A stretch of 64,000 nucleotides of DNA, taken from assembly GCA_964418745.1 (NCBI GenBank), contig CAYQMX010000022.1, positions 57,641 through 121,640 of the forward strand, read 5' to 3'. The translations under genes and the position numbers were made by a program. The number at the start of each line of letters is the position of its first letter. Within the stretch, counting starts at the first letter, position 1. Positions 1 to 8,474 of the stretch are shown in pieces. The notes beneath the pieces were generated by a model. It was not told the DNA's origin. It saw only the letters and a program-made list of their open reading frames with translations, and did no database searches. The DNA is from Scleromatobacter sp964418745. Lineage in GTDB: Bacteria; Pseudomonadota; Gammaproteobacteria; Burkholderiales; Burkholderiaceae_C.

Positions 1-26
1 GGCGGCGCGGGGCACCCGGGCCCGGC

Positions 27-374
27 TCAGGCGCGCGCGGCCCAGTCCTCGGCGTCGAAGCCCACCGTGATGCGTCCGTCGTCCCACTCCACCACCGGCC
101 GCTTGATGACGCTGGCCTGCGCGCGCATCAGCGCCTGCGCCGACGCGGCGTCCACCACCGAGGCCTGCAGCGCCGGGTCGAGCTTGCGCCAGGTGGTGCC
201 CTTGCGATTGAGCACGCGCTCCCAGCCGGCCGCGGCCACCCAGGCGGCGAGCCGGTCGGCCGGCACGCCGGCCTTCTTGAAGTCGTGGAACTCGTGGGCG
301 ACGCCGCGCGTCGCGAGCCAGTCGCGGGCGCGCTTGACGGTGTCGCAGTTGGGAATGCCGAAGAGGGTCGTCAT
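27..374 (-). CDS. ArsC/Spx/YffB-family thioredoxin-fold protein
   Basis: A 115-residue protein of the ArsC-like (YffB/Spx) thioredoxin-fold family. It opens with the family signature GIPNCDTVKRARDWL, with the single conserved Cys at residue 10. Near the C-terminus is the conserved Arg segment IKRPV that follows the fold's last strands. Length matches the family (about 115 residues). Members include arsenate reductases and small proteins of unknown function in proteobacteria. The YffB type lacks proven arsenate reductase activity, and no other arsenic gene is nearby, so I assign only the family. It lies at the left edge of the window, transcribed leftward and divergent from the lipoprotein gene at 509. 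I see no FNR box before it. Confidence 0.85.
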   Translation of the reverse strand: MTTLFGIPNCDTVKRARDWLATRGVAHEFHDFKKAGVPADRLAAWVAAAGWERVLNRKGTTWRKLDPALQASVVDAASAQALMRAQASVIKRPVVEWDDGRITVGFDAEDWAARA

Positions 375-508
375 GGCGCGATTGTCGCGCGTCGCGCGGG
401 CCCCGTCGCGCGCGGCAAGCCGTGCAAACCCCCACCGGGGTGGACAGCCCGCCTTCAGCTTGGCGGCCCGCGGCCGGCAAGAATCCGCCGCACAGGGAGA
501 ACAAGACC

Positions 509-1297
509 ATGACGAAGACGACGAACCTCGCCGCGCTGCTGGCGGCCGGCGCGGCGCTGTCCGCCTGCGGCGGTGGCGGCAGCGCGCCGGCGCCGGCGCC
601 CCCGCCGGCCCCGCCCGCGCCGCAAGGCTTCACCTACGTCGCGCCCGCCGTGGGCGAGACCGACGTCTGGAGCCGCGTGCTGACCGACAGCGTCGGCAAC
701 AGCGTGACGATGCAGGTGCGCCAGCAGGTGAGCTCGACCGACGCGTCGGGCAACCTGACGGTGACCTACGACGATCCCACCGGGGTCGACGTGGTGGAGG
801 ACGGCCTCGCGTTCCGCACCGCGCCGCAGGTGTCGCACGTGTCGCCCACCGGCGCCACGCTGGACTACACGACGACGGCCGTGGACGGCACGCAGACGAC
901 TTGCGTCTACGGCAGCGTGGCGCCCGCCGCCGCGCAGGCCGCGGTGCGCGCCCGGGCCCTGGCGCTGGCCCGCGTGCAGACGATCTACGTCGGCCAGACC
1001 TACATCTCCGACTACGCCATCACCTGCGGCGCGCAGGCGCCGGTCGCCTTCCACGTCACCGCGACCGTCGTGGGCCTGGAGAGCGTGACCGTGCCCGCGG
1101 GCACCTTCCAGGCGCTCAAGGAGGTCGTCAGCACCACGTGGACGGCCGCCGGGTTCGCCAACAGCAACGACGCCGTCGTCTGGCGCGATCCGGGACGGTC
1201 GCTGTTCACGCTGAGGCTCGACGAGACCTACGTGCGCGGCGACACCTCCCGGCCGTCGATGGCGCACGAGACGCGCGAGTTGCTGTCCCGCCCGTGA
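509..1297 (+). CDS. Putative lipoprotein of unknown function
   Basis: A 262-residue protein starting with a lipoprotein signal peptide: a basic start (MTKTTN), a hydrophobic stretch and the lipobox LSAC with Cys 18, followed by a Gly/Pro/Ala-rich linker. The mature part is rich in Thr, Val and Asp, as in small beta-rich envelope proteins, and I recognise no named domain. The ATG at 509 is chosen over an in-frame upstream start at 422 because it is preceded by AGGGAG and directly yields the signal peptide. It stands alone between a divergent ArsC-like gene and the FNR-controlled MBL-fold gene. Confidence 0.7.
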   Translation: MTKTTNLAALLAAGAALSACGGGGSAPAPAPPPAPPAPQGFTYVAPAVGETDVWSRVLTDSVGNSVTMQVRQQVSSTDASGNLTVTYDDPTGVDVVEDGLAFRTAPQVSHVSPTGATLDYTTTAVDGTQTTCVYGSVAPAAAQAAVRARALALARVQTIYVGQTYISDYAITCGAQAPVAFHVTATVVGLESVTVPAGTFQALKEVVSTTWTAAGFANSNDAVVWRDPGRSLFTLRLDETYVRGDTSRPSMAHETRELLSRP

Positions 1298-1312
1298 ACC
1301 GGGCGCGCGCGC

Positions 1313-1326
1313 TTGATCCATCGCAA
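1313..1326 (+). promoter_or_regulatory. FNR-type box upstream of the MBL-fold gene
   Basis: TTGATCCATCGCAA, a good left half and a 3/5 right half of TTGAT-N4-ATCAA. Its centre is about 41 bp before a plausible start point near 1361, with -10-like TCTAAT at 1346-1351. It would drive the gene starting at 1403. Confidence 0.6.
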
Positions 1327-1402
1327 TCGCGCCGGGGCCCGGTGATCTAATGTGGTGCACGATGCGGCGGAGCGAACGCCGCGCCTCGATGGAGCCCCCG
1401 CG

Positions 1403-2764
1403 ATGAAACTCACCTTCCTCGGCGCCACCGGCACCGTGACCGGCTCGAAGTACCTGGTCGAGCACGGCGGGCGCCGGGTGCTGTTCGACTGCGGACTGTT
1501 CCAGGGCCTGAAGGCGCTGCGGCTGCGCAACTGGGCCGACCTGCCCGTCGACCCGGCCTCCATCGACGCCGTGGTGCTGACCCATGCGCACATCGACCAC
1601 AGCGGCTACGTGCCGCGGCTGGTGGCGCAGGGCTTTCGCGGGCGCGTGCACGCCACGTCGGCCACCACCGCGCTGTGCAAGCTGCTGCTGCCCGACTCCG
1701 GCCACCTGCAGGAAGAGGACGCGCGCTTCGCCAACCGCCACGGCTTCAGCAAGCACCGGCCCGCGCTGCCGCTCTACACCGAGGTCGATGCGCTGCGCGC
1801 GCTGGACCATTTCGAGTCGCACGACTTCGGCGTCGCGTTCGAGCCGGTGCCGGGCCTGCACGTGCACTTCAATCCGGCCGGCCACATCCTGGGCGCGGCC
1901 AGCGCGATGGTGCGCAGCGAGCGCGCCAGCATCCTGTTCTCGGGCGACCTGGGTCGCAGCGACGACATGCTGATGAAGCCGCCCGCCCCGCCCGAGGCGG
2001 CCGACATCGTTCTGATCGAGTCGACCTACGGCAACCGCCTGCACGCCGGCACCGACGTGCTGTCGGCGCTGGCCGACATCGTCGGCCGCACCGCCGCGCG
2101 CGGCGGCATGGTCATCGTGCCGGCGTTCGCCGTCGGCCGCGCGCAGGAACTGCTGCACGCCATCCGCCTGCTCAAGGACGCCGGGCGCATCCCCGACCTG
2201 CCGGTGTTCCTCAACAGCCCGATGGCCGAGGACGTCACCACGATGTTCACGCACCATCCCGAACTGCACCGGCTGGGCCCCGACGCCTGCGCCGCGATGT
2301 GCCGCGGCGTGCGCTTCGTCAACACCGAGGCCGAGTCGCGCTCGCTCAACGACCTGCACTATCCGGCCATCATCGTGTCGGCCAGCGGCATGGCCACCGG
2401 CGGGCGCGTGGTGCACCACCTGGAGGCCTACGCGCCCGACGCGCGCAACGCCATCGTGTTCGCCGGCTACCAGGCGATGGGCACGCGCGGCGCGGCGATG
2501 GTGGGCGGCGCCAGGGAGATCCGCATCCACGGCCAGTGGATCCCGGTGCGCGCCGAGGTGGCGAGCATCGAGGGCCTGTCGGCGCACGCCGACCGCGACG
2601 AGCTGCTCGCCTGGCTGGCCGCGCTGCCGTCGGCGCCCCGGCACGTCTACGTGACGCACGGCGAGCCCGAGGCGGCCGATTCGCTGCGCCAGGCCATCGT
2701 CGAGAAGCACGGCTGGGCCTGCTCCGTGCCCGAGTACCAGGAAGCGGCGGACCTGGCCGACTGA
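1403..2764 (+). CDS. MBL-fold beta-CASP RNase-like hydrolase
   Basis: A 453-residue metallo-beta-lactamase-fold protein of the beta-CASP (CPSF73/RNase J-like, Ysh1) type. The metal-binding HAHIDH motif is at residues 61-66. The beta-CASP region carries SASGMATGGRVVHHL, and the C-terminal part has the SAHAD motif (SAHADRDELLAWL) typical of RNA-processing exonucleases. This family hydrolyses phosphodiester bonds of RNA in the cytoplasm; the substrate here is unknown. I chose the ATG at 1403 because MKLTFLGATGTVTGSKY is the usual family N-terminus. An FNR box and -10-like sequence precede it. Genes of this type sit in the low-oxygen locus of Burkholderia, which fits a role in RNA turnover during oxygen limitation (inference). 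Confidence 0.88.
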   Translation: MKLTFLGATGTVTGSKYLVEHGGRRVLFDCGLFQGLKALRLRNWADLPVDPASIDAVVLTHAHIDHSGYVPRLVAQGFRGRVHATSATTALCKLLLPDSGHLQEEDARFANRHGFSKHRPALPLYTEVDALRALDHFESHDFGVAFEPVPGLHVHFNPAGHILGAASAMVRSERASILFSGDLGRSDDMLMKPPAPPEAADIVLIESTYGNRLHAGTDVLSALADIVGRTAARGGMVIVPAFAVGRAQELLHAIRLLKDAGRIPDLPVFLNSPMAEDVTTMFTHHPELHRLGPDACAAMCRGVRFVNTEAESRSLNDLHYPAIIVSASGMATGGRVVHHLEAYAPDARNAIVFAGYQAMGTRGAAMVGGAREIRIHGQWIPVRAEVASIEGLSAHADRDELLAWLAALPSAPRHVYVTHGEPEAADSLRQAIVEKHGWACSVPEYQEAADLAD

Positions 2765-2786
2765 AGGCCGGCCGGACCGCGGCGTC

Positions 2787-5165
2787 TCAGTCCGCGCGAT
2801 CCGCGGGCCAGGTCCATTCGCGCACCTCGGGCATGTCCTGCCCGTTCGCGCGGATGTAGTCCCAGTGCTCGACGAGCTTGTCCTGGCATTCGGCCAGCAG
2901 CGCCACCCCCGCGTCGCCGGTCTCCGGCACCCGGCGCACCACCTGCATCGCGAGATGGAAGCGGTCGAGGTGGTTGCGCACCGCCATGTCGAACGGCGTG
3001 GTGACAGTGCCCTCCTCGCGGTAGCCGTGCACGTGGAAGCCGACCTGGTTCATGCGGCGGTAGACCAGCTTGTGGATCAGCGCCGGGTAGCCGTGGAACG
3101 CGAAGACGACCGGCTTGGCCAGCGTGAACAGCGCGTCGAACTCGGCGTCCGGCAATCCGTGCGGATGCTCGGAGGCCGGCTCCAGCTTCATCAGGTCGAC
3201 GACGTTGACCACGCGGATGCGCAGCCGCGGGATGCGCCGGCGCAGCAGGTCGACGGCGGCCAGGGTCTCCAGGGTCGGCACGTCGCCGCAGCAGGCCATG
3301 ACCACGTCGGGGTTGTCGCCGGCGTTGCCGGCCCAGTCCCACTCGCCGATGCCGCGGGCGCAGTGCCGCGCCGCCTGGTCCATGTCCAGCCACTGCGGCG
3401 CCGGGTGCTTGCCCGCCACCACCACGTTGACGTAGTTGCGGCTGCGCAGGCAGTGGTCGGCCACCGACAGCAGGCAGTTCGCGTCGGGCGGCAGGTAGAC
3501 GCGGGCGACGGCGGCCTTCTTGTTGACCACGTGGTCGATGAAGCCGGGGTCCTGGTGCGAGAAGCCGTTGTGGTCCTGGCGCCAGACGTGCGAGGCCAGC
3601 AGGATGTTGAGCGACGCGATGTCGGCGCGCCACGGCAGCTCGGCGCACACCTTGAGCCACTTGGCATGCTGGTTGACCATCGAGTCGACGATGTGGATGA
3701 AGGCCTCGTAGCAGTTGAACAGGCCGTGGCGGCCGGTCAGCAGGTAGCCTTCGAGCCAGCCCTCGCACTGGTGCTCGCTGAGCACCTCCATGATGCGGCC
3801 GGTGTGGCCCAGCCATTCGTCGCCCGGCACGACCTCGGCCTCCCACTGGCGCGTGGTGGCCTCGAAGGCGGCGCGCAGGCCGTTGGACAGGGTCTCGTCC
3901 GGGCCGAAGATGCGGAAGTTGCGCGCCGTCTCGTTGGCGCGGATGACGTCGCGCAGGAAGACGCCCAGCGCCAGCGTGTCGCCGCTGCCGCCGATACCCG
4001 GGCGGGGTACCAGGGTGGCGTAGTGGCGGAAGTCCGGCAGCTCCAGGTCGCGCAGCAGCAGGCCGCCGTTGGCGTGCGGGTTCGCGCCCATGCGGCGCGC
4101 CGGTCGCGGCGCCAGGGCCCGCAGCTCGGGCCGCAGGCGCCCGTCGGCGTCGAACAGCTCCTCGGGCCGGTAGCTGCGCATCCAGGCCTCGAGCTGGGCC
4201 AGGTGCCCGGCGCTGACGCGCGGGTCGGGAATGGGCACCTGGTGCGCCCGGAACGTGCCTTCGACGGCCCGGCCGTCCACCACCTTGGGCCCGGTCCAGC
4301 CCTTGGGCGAGGCGAGCACGATCATCGGCCAGCGCGGCCGGGCGCCGTCGCCCTGCCCGCGCGCCGAGGCCTGGATCGCGCGGATGTCGGCGAGCGCGGC
4401 GTCGAGGGCGGTGGCCATCAGCTCGTGCATGGTGGCCGGGTCGTCGCCCTCGACGAAGACCGGCGCCCAGCCGTAGCCGCGCATCAGCTCGGCGAGCTCC
4501 GCGCGCGGGATGCGCGCGAGCACGGTCGGGTTGGCGATCTTGTAGCCGTTCAGGTGCAGGATGGGCAGCACCGCGCCGTCGGTGGCGGGGTCGAGGAACT
4601 TGTTCGAATGCCAGGCCGTGGCCAGCGGGCCGGTCTCGGCTTCGCCGTCGCCGACCACGCAGGCCACCACCAGGTCGGGGTTGTCGAACGCCGCCCCGAA
4701 TGCGTGGCTCAGCGAATAGCCGAGCTCGCCGCCCTCGTGGATGGAGCCCGGGCACTCCGGCGAGGCATGGCTGGAGACGCCGCCGGGGAACGAGAACTGG
4801 CGGAACAGCTTGCGCAGGCCGGCCGCGTCCTCGGTCACGTCGGGATAGGTGCGCGACCAGGTGCCTTCCAGGTACGCGTTGGCGATCACGGCCGGGCCGC
4901 CATGGCCGGGGCCGCAGATGTAGATCATGTTCGCGTCGGTGTCGCGGATGACGCGGTTCAGGTGCGCGAAGATGAAGTTCTGGCCCGGCGTGGTGCCCCA
5001 GTGGCCCAGGATCATGCGCTTGATGTCGTCGACGGCCAGCGGACGCTCGAGCAGCGGGTTGTCGCCCAGGTACATCTGGCCGACCGCCAGGTAGTTGGCG
5101 GCCCGCCACCAGGCGTCGATGCCCTGCAGTTCCTGCGCGCTCAGAGTCGGGGCTAGCGTGGTCAT
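2787..5165 (-). CDS. xfp: Phosphoketolase (xylulose-5-P/fructose-6-P)
   Basis: A 792-residue thiamine-diphosphate enzyme, full length for the family (about 790). It cleaves xylulose 5-phosphate or fructose 6-phosphate with phosphate to acetyl phosphate plus a sugar phosphate. Visible hallmarks are the ThDP-binding segment GDGEAETGPLATAWHSNKF, the N-terminal GHWGTTPG and the later GPDET and HGLFNCYEAF segments. The ATG at 5165 follows a strong AGGAGG. The gene is single, leftward, and preceded by an FNR box at 5266-5279 with a TACCAT -10 at 5239-5244. With ackA (23745) and the phosphotransacetylase fusion (22309), acetyl phosphate can be turned into ATP plus acetate or into acetyl-CoA for PHB, a redox-sparing low-oxygen route. 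Confidence 0.97.
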   Translation of the reverse strand: MTTLAPTLSAQELQGIDAWWRAANYLAVGQMYLGDNPLLERPLAVDDIKRMILGHWGTTPGQNFIFAHLNRVIRDTDANMIYICGPGHGGPAVIANAYLEGTWSRTYPDVTEDAAGLRKLFRQFSFPGGVSSHASPECPGSIHEGGELGYSLSHAFGAAFDNPDLVVACVVGDGEAETGPLATAWHSNKFLDPATDGAVLPILHLNGYKIANPTVLARIPRAELAELMRGYGWAPVFVEGDDPATMHELMATALDAALADIRAIQASARGQGDGARPRWPMIVLASPKGWTGPKVVDGRAVEGTFRAHQVPIPDPRVSAGHLAQLEAWMRSYRPEELFDADGRLRPELRALAPRPARRMGANPHANGGLLLRDLELPDFRHYATLVPRPGIGGSGDTLALGVFLRDVIRANETARNFRIFGPDETLSNGLRAAFEATTRQWEAEVVPGDEWLGHTGRIMEVLSEHQCEGWLEGYLLTGRHGLFNCYEAFIHIVDSMVNQHAKWLKVCAELPWRADIASLNILLASHVWRQDHNGFSHQDPGFIDHVVNKKAAVARVYLPPDANCLLSVADHCLRSRNYVNVVVAGKHPAPQWLDMDQAARHCARGIGEWDWAGNAGDNPDVVMACCGDVPTLETLAAVDLLRRRIPRLRIRVVNVVDLMKLEPASEHPHGLPDAEFDALFTLAKPVVFAFHGYPALIHKLVYRRMNQVGFHVHGYREEGTVTTPFDMAVRNHLDRFHLAMQVVRRVPETGDAGVALLAECQDKLVEHWDYIRANGQDMPEVREWTWPADRAD

Positions 5166-5265
5166 GTCGGCCTCCTGGCCATCTCGCGCGAGCGCGGAAA
5201 AGGGGTTGAACGGGGCACCGGTGCCTCGCCGTGACGCGATGGTAGGAACGCAGGCGCCGGCGGGC

Positions 5266-5279
5266 TTGAGATCGATCAA
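5266..5279 (-). promoter_or_regulatory. FNR-type box upstream of xfp
   Basis: On the minus strand TTGATCGATCTCAA. The centre at 5272.5 lies about 41 bp before a start point near 5231, with -10-like TACCAT at 5239-5244. It lies between the end of the ABC exporter operon and xfp, so it most likely serves xfp. Confidence 0.7.
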
Positions 5280-5302
5280 GCCAGCAGGCCGCACGCCCGC
5301 GC

Positions 5303-6400
5303 TCAGCGCAGCCGTCGCGCAGCCACGAGCAGCGCCCCGATGCCCAGCGCGGCCAGCGACAGGCACTCCAGCGGATGCGCCGCGACGCCCGTGCCCGCGA
5401 GGAAGACGTCGCGCACGATGACCAGGTAGTAGCGCAGCGGATCGAGCAGGCTCAGGGCGCGCAGGAACGGCGGCATGTTGTGGATGGGGAACGCGAAGCC
5501 CGACAGGATCATCATCGGCATGATGAAGAAACCCGCCGACAGCATCGCCTGCTGCTGGGTCTGCGCATAGCTCGACAGCAGCAGGCCCAGGCCCTGCGTG
5601 CCCAACAGCAGCAGCAGCGTGGCGGCGACCAGGTCGAGCACGTGGCCCGCGAACGGCACCCCGAACCAGAACACGGCCGTGGCGGTGATCAGCAGCGAGT
5701 CGAACACGCCCACGCACGCCACCGGCACCATCTTGCAGACCAGGAACTCGGTCCGCCCCGCGGGCGTGACCATCAGCCGCTCGAGCGTGCCGAACTCGCG
5801 CTCGCGCACCACCACCATCGCGCTGAGCATCAGCGTGGAGACGAAGATGACGTTGGCCATGATGCCTGGCACGAAATACCAGCGGTCCTCCAGGTTCGGG
5901 TTGAACCAGGCGCGCTCCTCCACCATCACGCGGGGCCGCACGCCGGCCGCGGTGGCCGACTGCTGGGCCACGATGCGGGCGATCTCGGAGGCGATCAGCT
6001 GGGCACTGTTGGGATCCGACCCGTCGGCGATCACCTGCAGGGCGCCCGCGCGCACGTAGCCCTGCGGCACCTGCAGGATCACCCGCACTTCCGAGCGATC
6101 CATCTGGCCGCTGGCGGTGCGCAGGTCGGGCGCCATGCGCAGCGTGTAGTGCCCGGTGGCGACGATGGCCGCCAGCACGTCGCGGCTGGCGCGGCCGCCG
6201 TCGTGGTCGACCACCGCGACCTCGGCGTGGCGCACGTCGAACGTGGCGGCGTAGCCGAACAGCAGCAGCTGGATCAGCGGCGGCACCACCAGCACGAAGC
6301 GCATGCGCGGGTCGCGCAGCAGCTGCAGGAATTCCTTGCGCAGCAGCGCCCGCAGGCGCATCGCGACCCGGGCGACCACCGGCGAGACGAGGGCGGTCAT
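5303..6400 (-). CDS. ABC-2 type transporter permease (YbhR-like)
   Basis: A 365-residue inner-membrane permease of the ABC-2 family. It has one N-terminal transmembrane helix after RKEFLQLLRDPRMRFVLV, a long periplasmic region, and a C-terminal block of about five helices with the family segment VVREREFGTLERLMVTP. It is the second of two permeases of a drug/cation exporter like E. coli YbhFSR. Its ATG overlaps the stop of the preceding permease by four bases (ATGA), indicating translational coupling. It is the last gene of the leftward operon that starts at 10400. Confidence 0.9.
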   Translation of the reverse strand: MTALVSPVVARVAMRLRALLRKEFLQLLRDPRMRFVLVVPPLIQLLLFGYAATFDVRHAEVAVVDHDGGRASRDVLAAIVATGHYTLRMAPDLRTASGQMDRSEVRVILQVPQGYVRAGALQVIADGSDPNSAQLIASEIARIVAQQSATAAGVRPRVMVEERAWFNPNLEDRWYFVPGIMANVIFVSTLMLSAMVVVREREFGTLERLMVTPAGRTEFLVCKMVPVACVGVFDSLLITATAVFWFGVPFAGHVLDLVAATLLLLLGTQGLGLLLSSYAQTQQQAMLSAGFFIMPMMILSGFAFPIHNMPPFLRALSLLDPLRYYLVIVRDVFLAGTGVAAHPLECLSLAALGIGALLVAARRLR

Positions 6401-7518
6401 CGACGCAGCCCCAGGCCCGCGGCCCGCCGGGCGAGCACCAGCGCGAGCACGAGGCCCATCAGCGCCAGGGCGCCGGTGTCGACCCACAGCGTGGCCAGCG
6501 TCGCCCCCTTGAGGAACAGCGCCTTGATCAGCGTCACGTAGTAGCGCGCCGGGATGACCACCGTGATCGCCTGCACCACCGGCGGCATGTTCTCGATCGC
6601 GTAGATCGCGCCCGACAGCAGGAACGCCGGCAGGAAGGTGACGACCTGCACCAGCTGCGCGGCCATCATCTGCGATCCCGAGACCAGCGAGATGAGCGCG
6701 CCCTGCGTCATCACCACCACCATGAACAGTGCCGATGCCCCGGCCAGCTCCAGCACCGAGCCGCGCAGCGGCACGCCGAAGATCACCACCGCCGCGACCG
6801 CGCAGCCCAGCACGTCGACCAGGCCGACGAAGAAGTACGGCAGCAGCTTGCCGAGCAGGAACTCGACGCGGGTCAGCGGCGTGGTGCGCAGCAGCACCAG
6901 GTTGCCCGACTCCATCTCGCGGGCGATCGTCAGCGCGGTCATCAGCGCGCCCACGATGCCCATCACCATCACGATGACGCCGGGCACGATCGCGTAGCGG
7001 CTCTCGTTGGTCTCGTTGAACCAGGTGCGGTAGGCGAGGTCCACCGTGCCGGCCGGCACCTTGCCCGCGGCCACGTCGAGCTCCGTGGAATACGCGGCGA
7101 CCAGTTGCATCACGTAGTTGCGCATCAGGCGCGCGGTGTTGGCGTCCATGCCGTCGAGGATCAGCTGCACGGTGGCCGTGCCGCGCCGCGCCTGCACGTC
7201 GAAGTCCGCCGGGATCACGACGGCGGCCCAGACCTGGTGCGTGACGACGGCCTCGCGCAGCGCGGCGCGGTCCGGGAAGCGGCGCACCACCTCGAACGCG
7301 CGGCTGCCCTCGAAGTGCGCGGCCAGCGCGCGCGCCGACTCGTCGTGCGCCTCCACCAGCAGGCCGATCGGCGCCTCGACGATGTCGAGCCGGATCGCGT
7401 AGCCGTAGATGAACAGCATGATCGCCGGCAGCAGGAACATGAGGGCCAGGCTGCGCGTGTCGCGCACCAGGTGGCGCACCTCCTTGCGCGCCATGGCCAG
7501 GACGTTGCCCATCCTCAT
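6397..7518 (-). CDS. ABC-2 type transporter permease (YbhS-like)
   Basis: A 373-residue permease homologous to the next gene and to E. coli YbhS. It has an N-terminal helix (LALMFLLPAIMLFIYGYAI), an extracytoplasmic domain of about 150 residues, and then C-terminal helices after REMESGNLVLLRTTPL. It should form a heterodimeric channel with the 5303-6400 product, energised by the two ATPases upstream. The start is ATG at 7518, with a second in-frame ATG at 7512. It overlaps the upstream ATPase stop by four bases and the downstream permease start by four bases, so all are read as one operon. Confidence 0.9.
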   Translation of the reverse strand: MRMGNVLAMARKEVRHLVRDTRSLALMFLLPAIMLFIYGYAIRLDIVEAPIGLLVEAHDESARALAAHFEGSRAFEVVRRFPDRAALREAVVTHQVWAAVVIPADFDVQARRGTATVQLILDGMDANTARLMRNYVMQLVAAYSTELDVAAGKVPAGTVDLAYRTWFNETNESRYAIVPGVIVMVMGIVGALMTALTIAREMESGNLVLLRTTPLTRVEFLLGKLLPYFFVGLVDVLGCAVAAVVIFGVPLRGSVLELAGASALFMVVVMTQGALISLVSGSQMMAAQLVQVVTFLPAFLLSGAIYAIENMPPVVQAITVVIPARYYVTLIKALFLKGATLATLWVDTGALALMGLVLALVLARRAAGLGLRR

Positions 7519-8474
7519 GGGCGTGCCGCCTCGCCCTGCTCGAGCAGGGCCACGAACACGTCCTCGAGCTCGGGTGTCGTGCGCGGCTCGGCGGCCAGCG
7601 CATGGCCCGCCTCGGCGGCCGCGGCCAGGGTGCGCGCGACGAAGTCGCCGGCATCCTGGCCGGCCTGCAGGCGCACGCGCAGCGTGCCGGCGCGCGGCAG
7701 CACCTCGCGGACGCCGGGCCGCGCGGCCAGCCAGGTGGCGCCATCGGACCCGGCGCCCACGCGGAACTCCACCAGCGCCGTGGCCAGCGGGGTGGCCAGC
7801 AGCTCGCCGGGCGTGCCGCTGGCGATCACGCGGCCGCGATCCATCAGCGCGAGGCGATCGCAGAACAAGGCCTCGTCCATGTAGTGCGTGGTCACCAGCA
7901 CGCCCACGCCGGCCGCGGTCAGCTCGTAGACCAGTTCCCACAGGTGCTGGCGCGCCAGCGGGTCGATGCCCGAAGTCGGCTCGTCGAGGAACAGCACGTC
8001 GGGCTCGTGCAGCAGCGCCGCGGCGATGGCCAGCCGGCGCTGGAAGCCCAGCGGCAGGCGCGCGGCGCGCTCGTCGGCATCGGCGCGCAGCTCGAGGCGC
8101 TCCAGCGCCCAGTCCATGCGGCGCTGCAGGCGCTCGCCGGCGACGCCGTACAGGCCGGCCTGCAGCAGCAGGTTCTCGCGCACGCTGAGGTCGCCGTAGA
8201 GCGTGAAGCGCTGGGTCACGTAGCCGATGCGCGCGCGCGCCTTGCGGGCCTGGCGCACCATGTCGACGCCCGCCACCGCGATCGTGCCGCCACTGGGCGC
8301 CAGCGTGCCGCACAGCATGCGGATGGCCGTCGTCTTGCCGGCGCCGTTCGCGCCCAGCAGGCCGAACACCTCGCCGCGCGCGACCGCCAGCGACACGTCG
8401 TCGACCGCCTTGAACTTGCCGAAGCTGCGCGCCAGGTGCGCGGCGGCGATGGCCGGGGCGAGCGCCTCAGCCAT
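7515..8474 (-). CDS. ABC transporter ATPase (YbhF C-terminal half-like)
   Basis: A 319-residue ATPase. Walker A is GANGAGKTT, the Q-loop region is YVTQRFTLYGDLS, and Walker B is VLFLDEPTSGIDP, followed by the H-loop TTHYMDE. The signature region is unusual (LPLGFQRRLAIAAALLHEP, where most ATPases have LSGGQ), a feature I associate with the second half of YbhF-like proteins. The ATG at 8474 overlaps the upstream ATPase by eight bases. In E. coli the two ATPase domains are fused in YbhF; here they are two genes. It works in the cytoplasm with the two permeases and the membrane fusion lipoprotein at 9405. Confidence 0.9.
   Translation of the reverse strand: MAEALAPAIAAAHLARSFGKFKAVDDVSLAVARGEVFGLLGANGAGKTTAIRMLCGTLAPSGGTIAVAGVDMVRQARKARARIGYVTQRFTLYGDLSVRENLLLQAGLYGVAGERLQRRMDWALERLELRADADERAARLPLGFQRRLAIAAALLHEPDVLFLDEPTSGIDPLARQHLWELVYELTAAGVGVLVTTHYMDEALFCDRLALMDRGRVIASGTPGELLATPLATALVEFRVGAGSDGATWLAARPGVREVLPRAGTLRVRLQAGQDAGDFVARTLAAAAEAGHALAAEPRTTPELEDVFVALLEQGEAARP

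Noticed and set aside
455..2710. Very long frames opposite or alongside known genes (for example 455-2710, 2865-5156, 26292-29072, 28288-32478, 38877-42956, 39026-43114)
   Set aside because: They lie in shadow frames of clear genes, are extremely rich in Arg, Ala, Gly or His as expected from GC-rich third positions, and match no family. They are artefacts of high GC.
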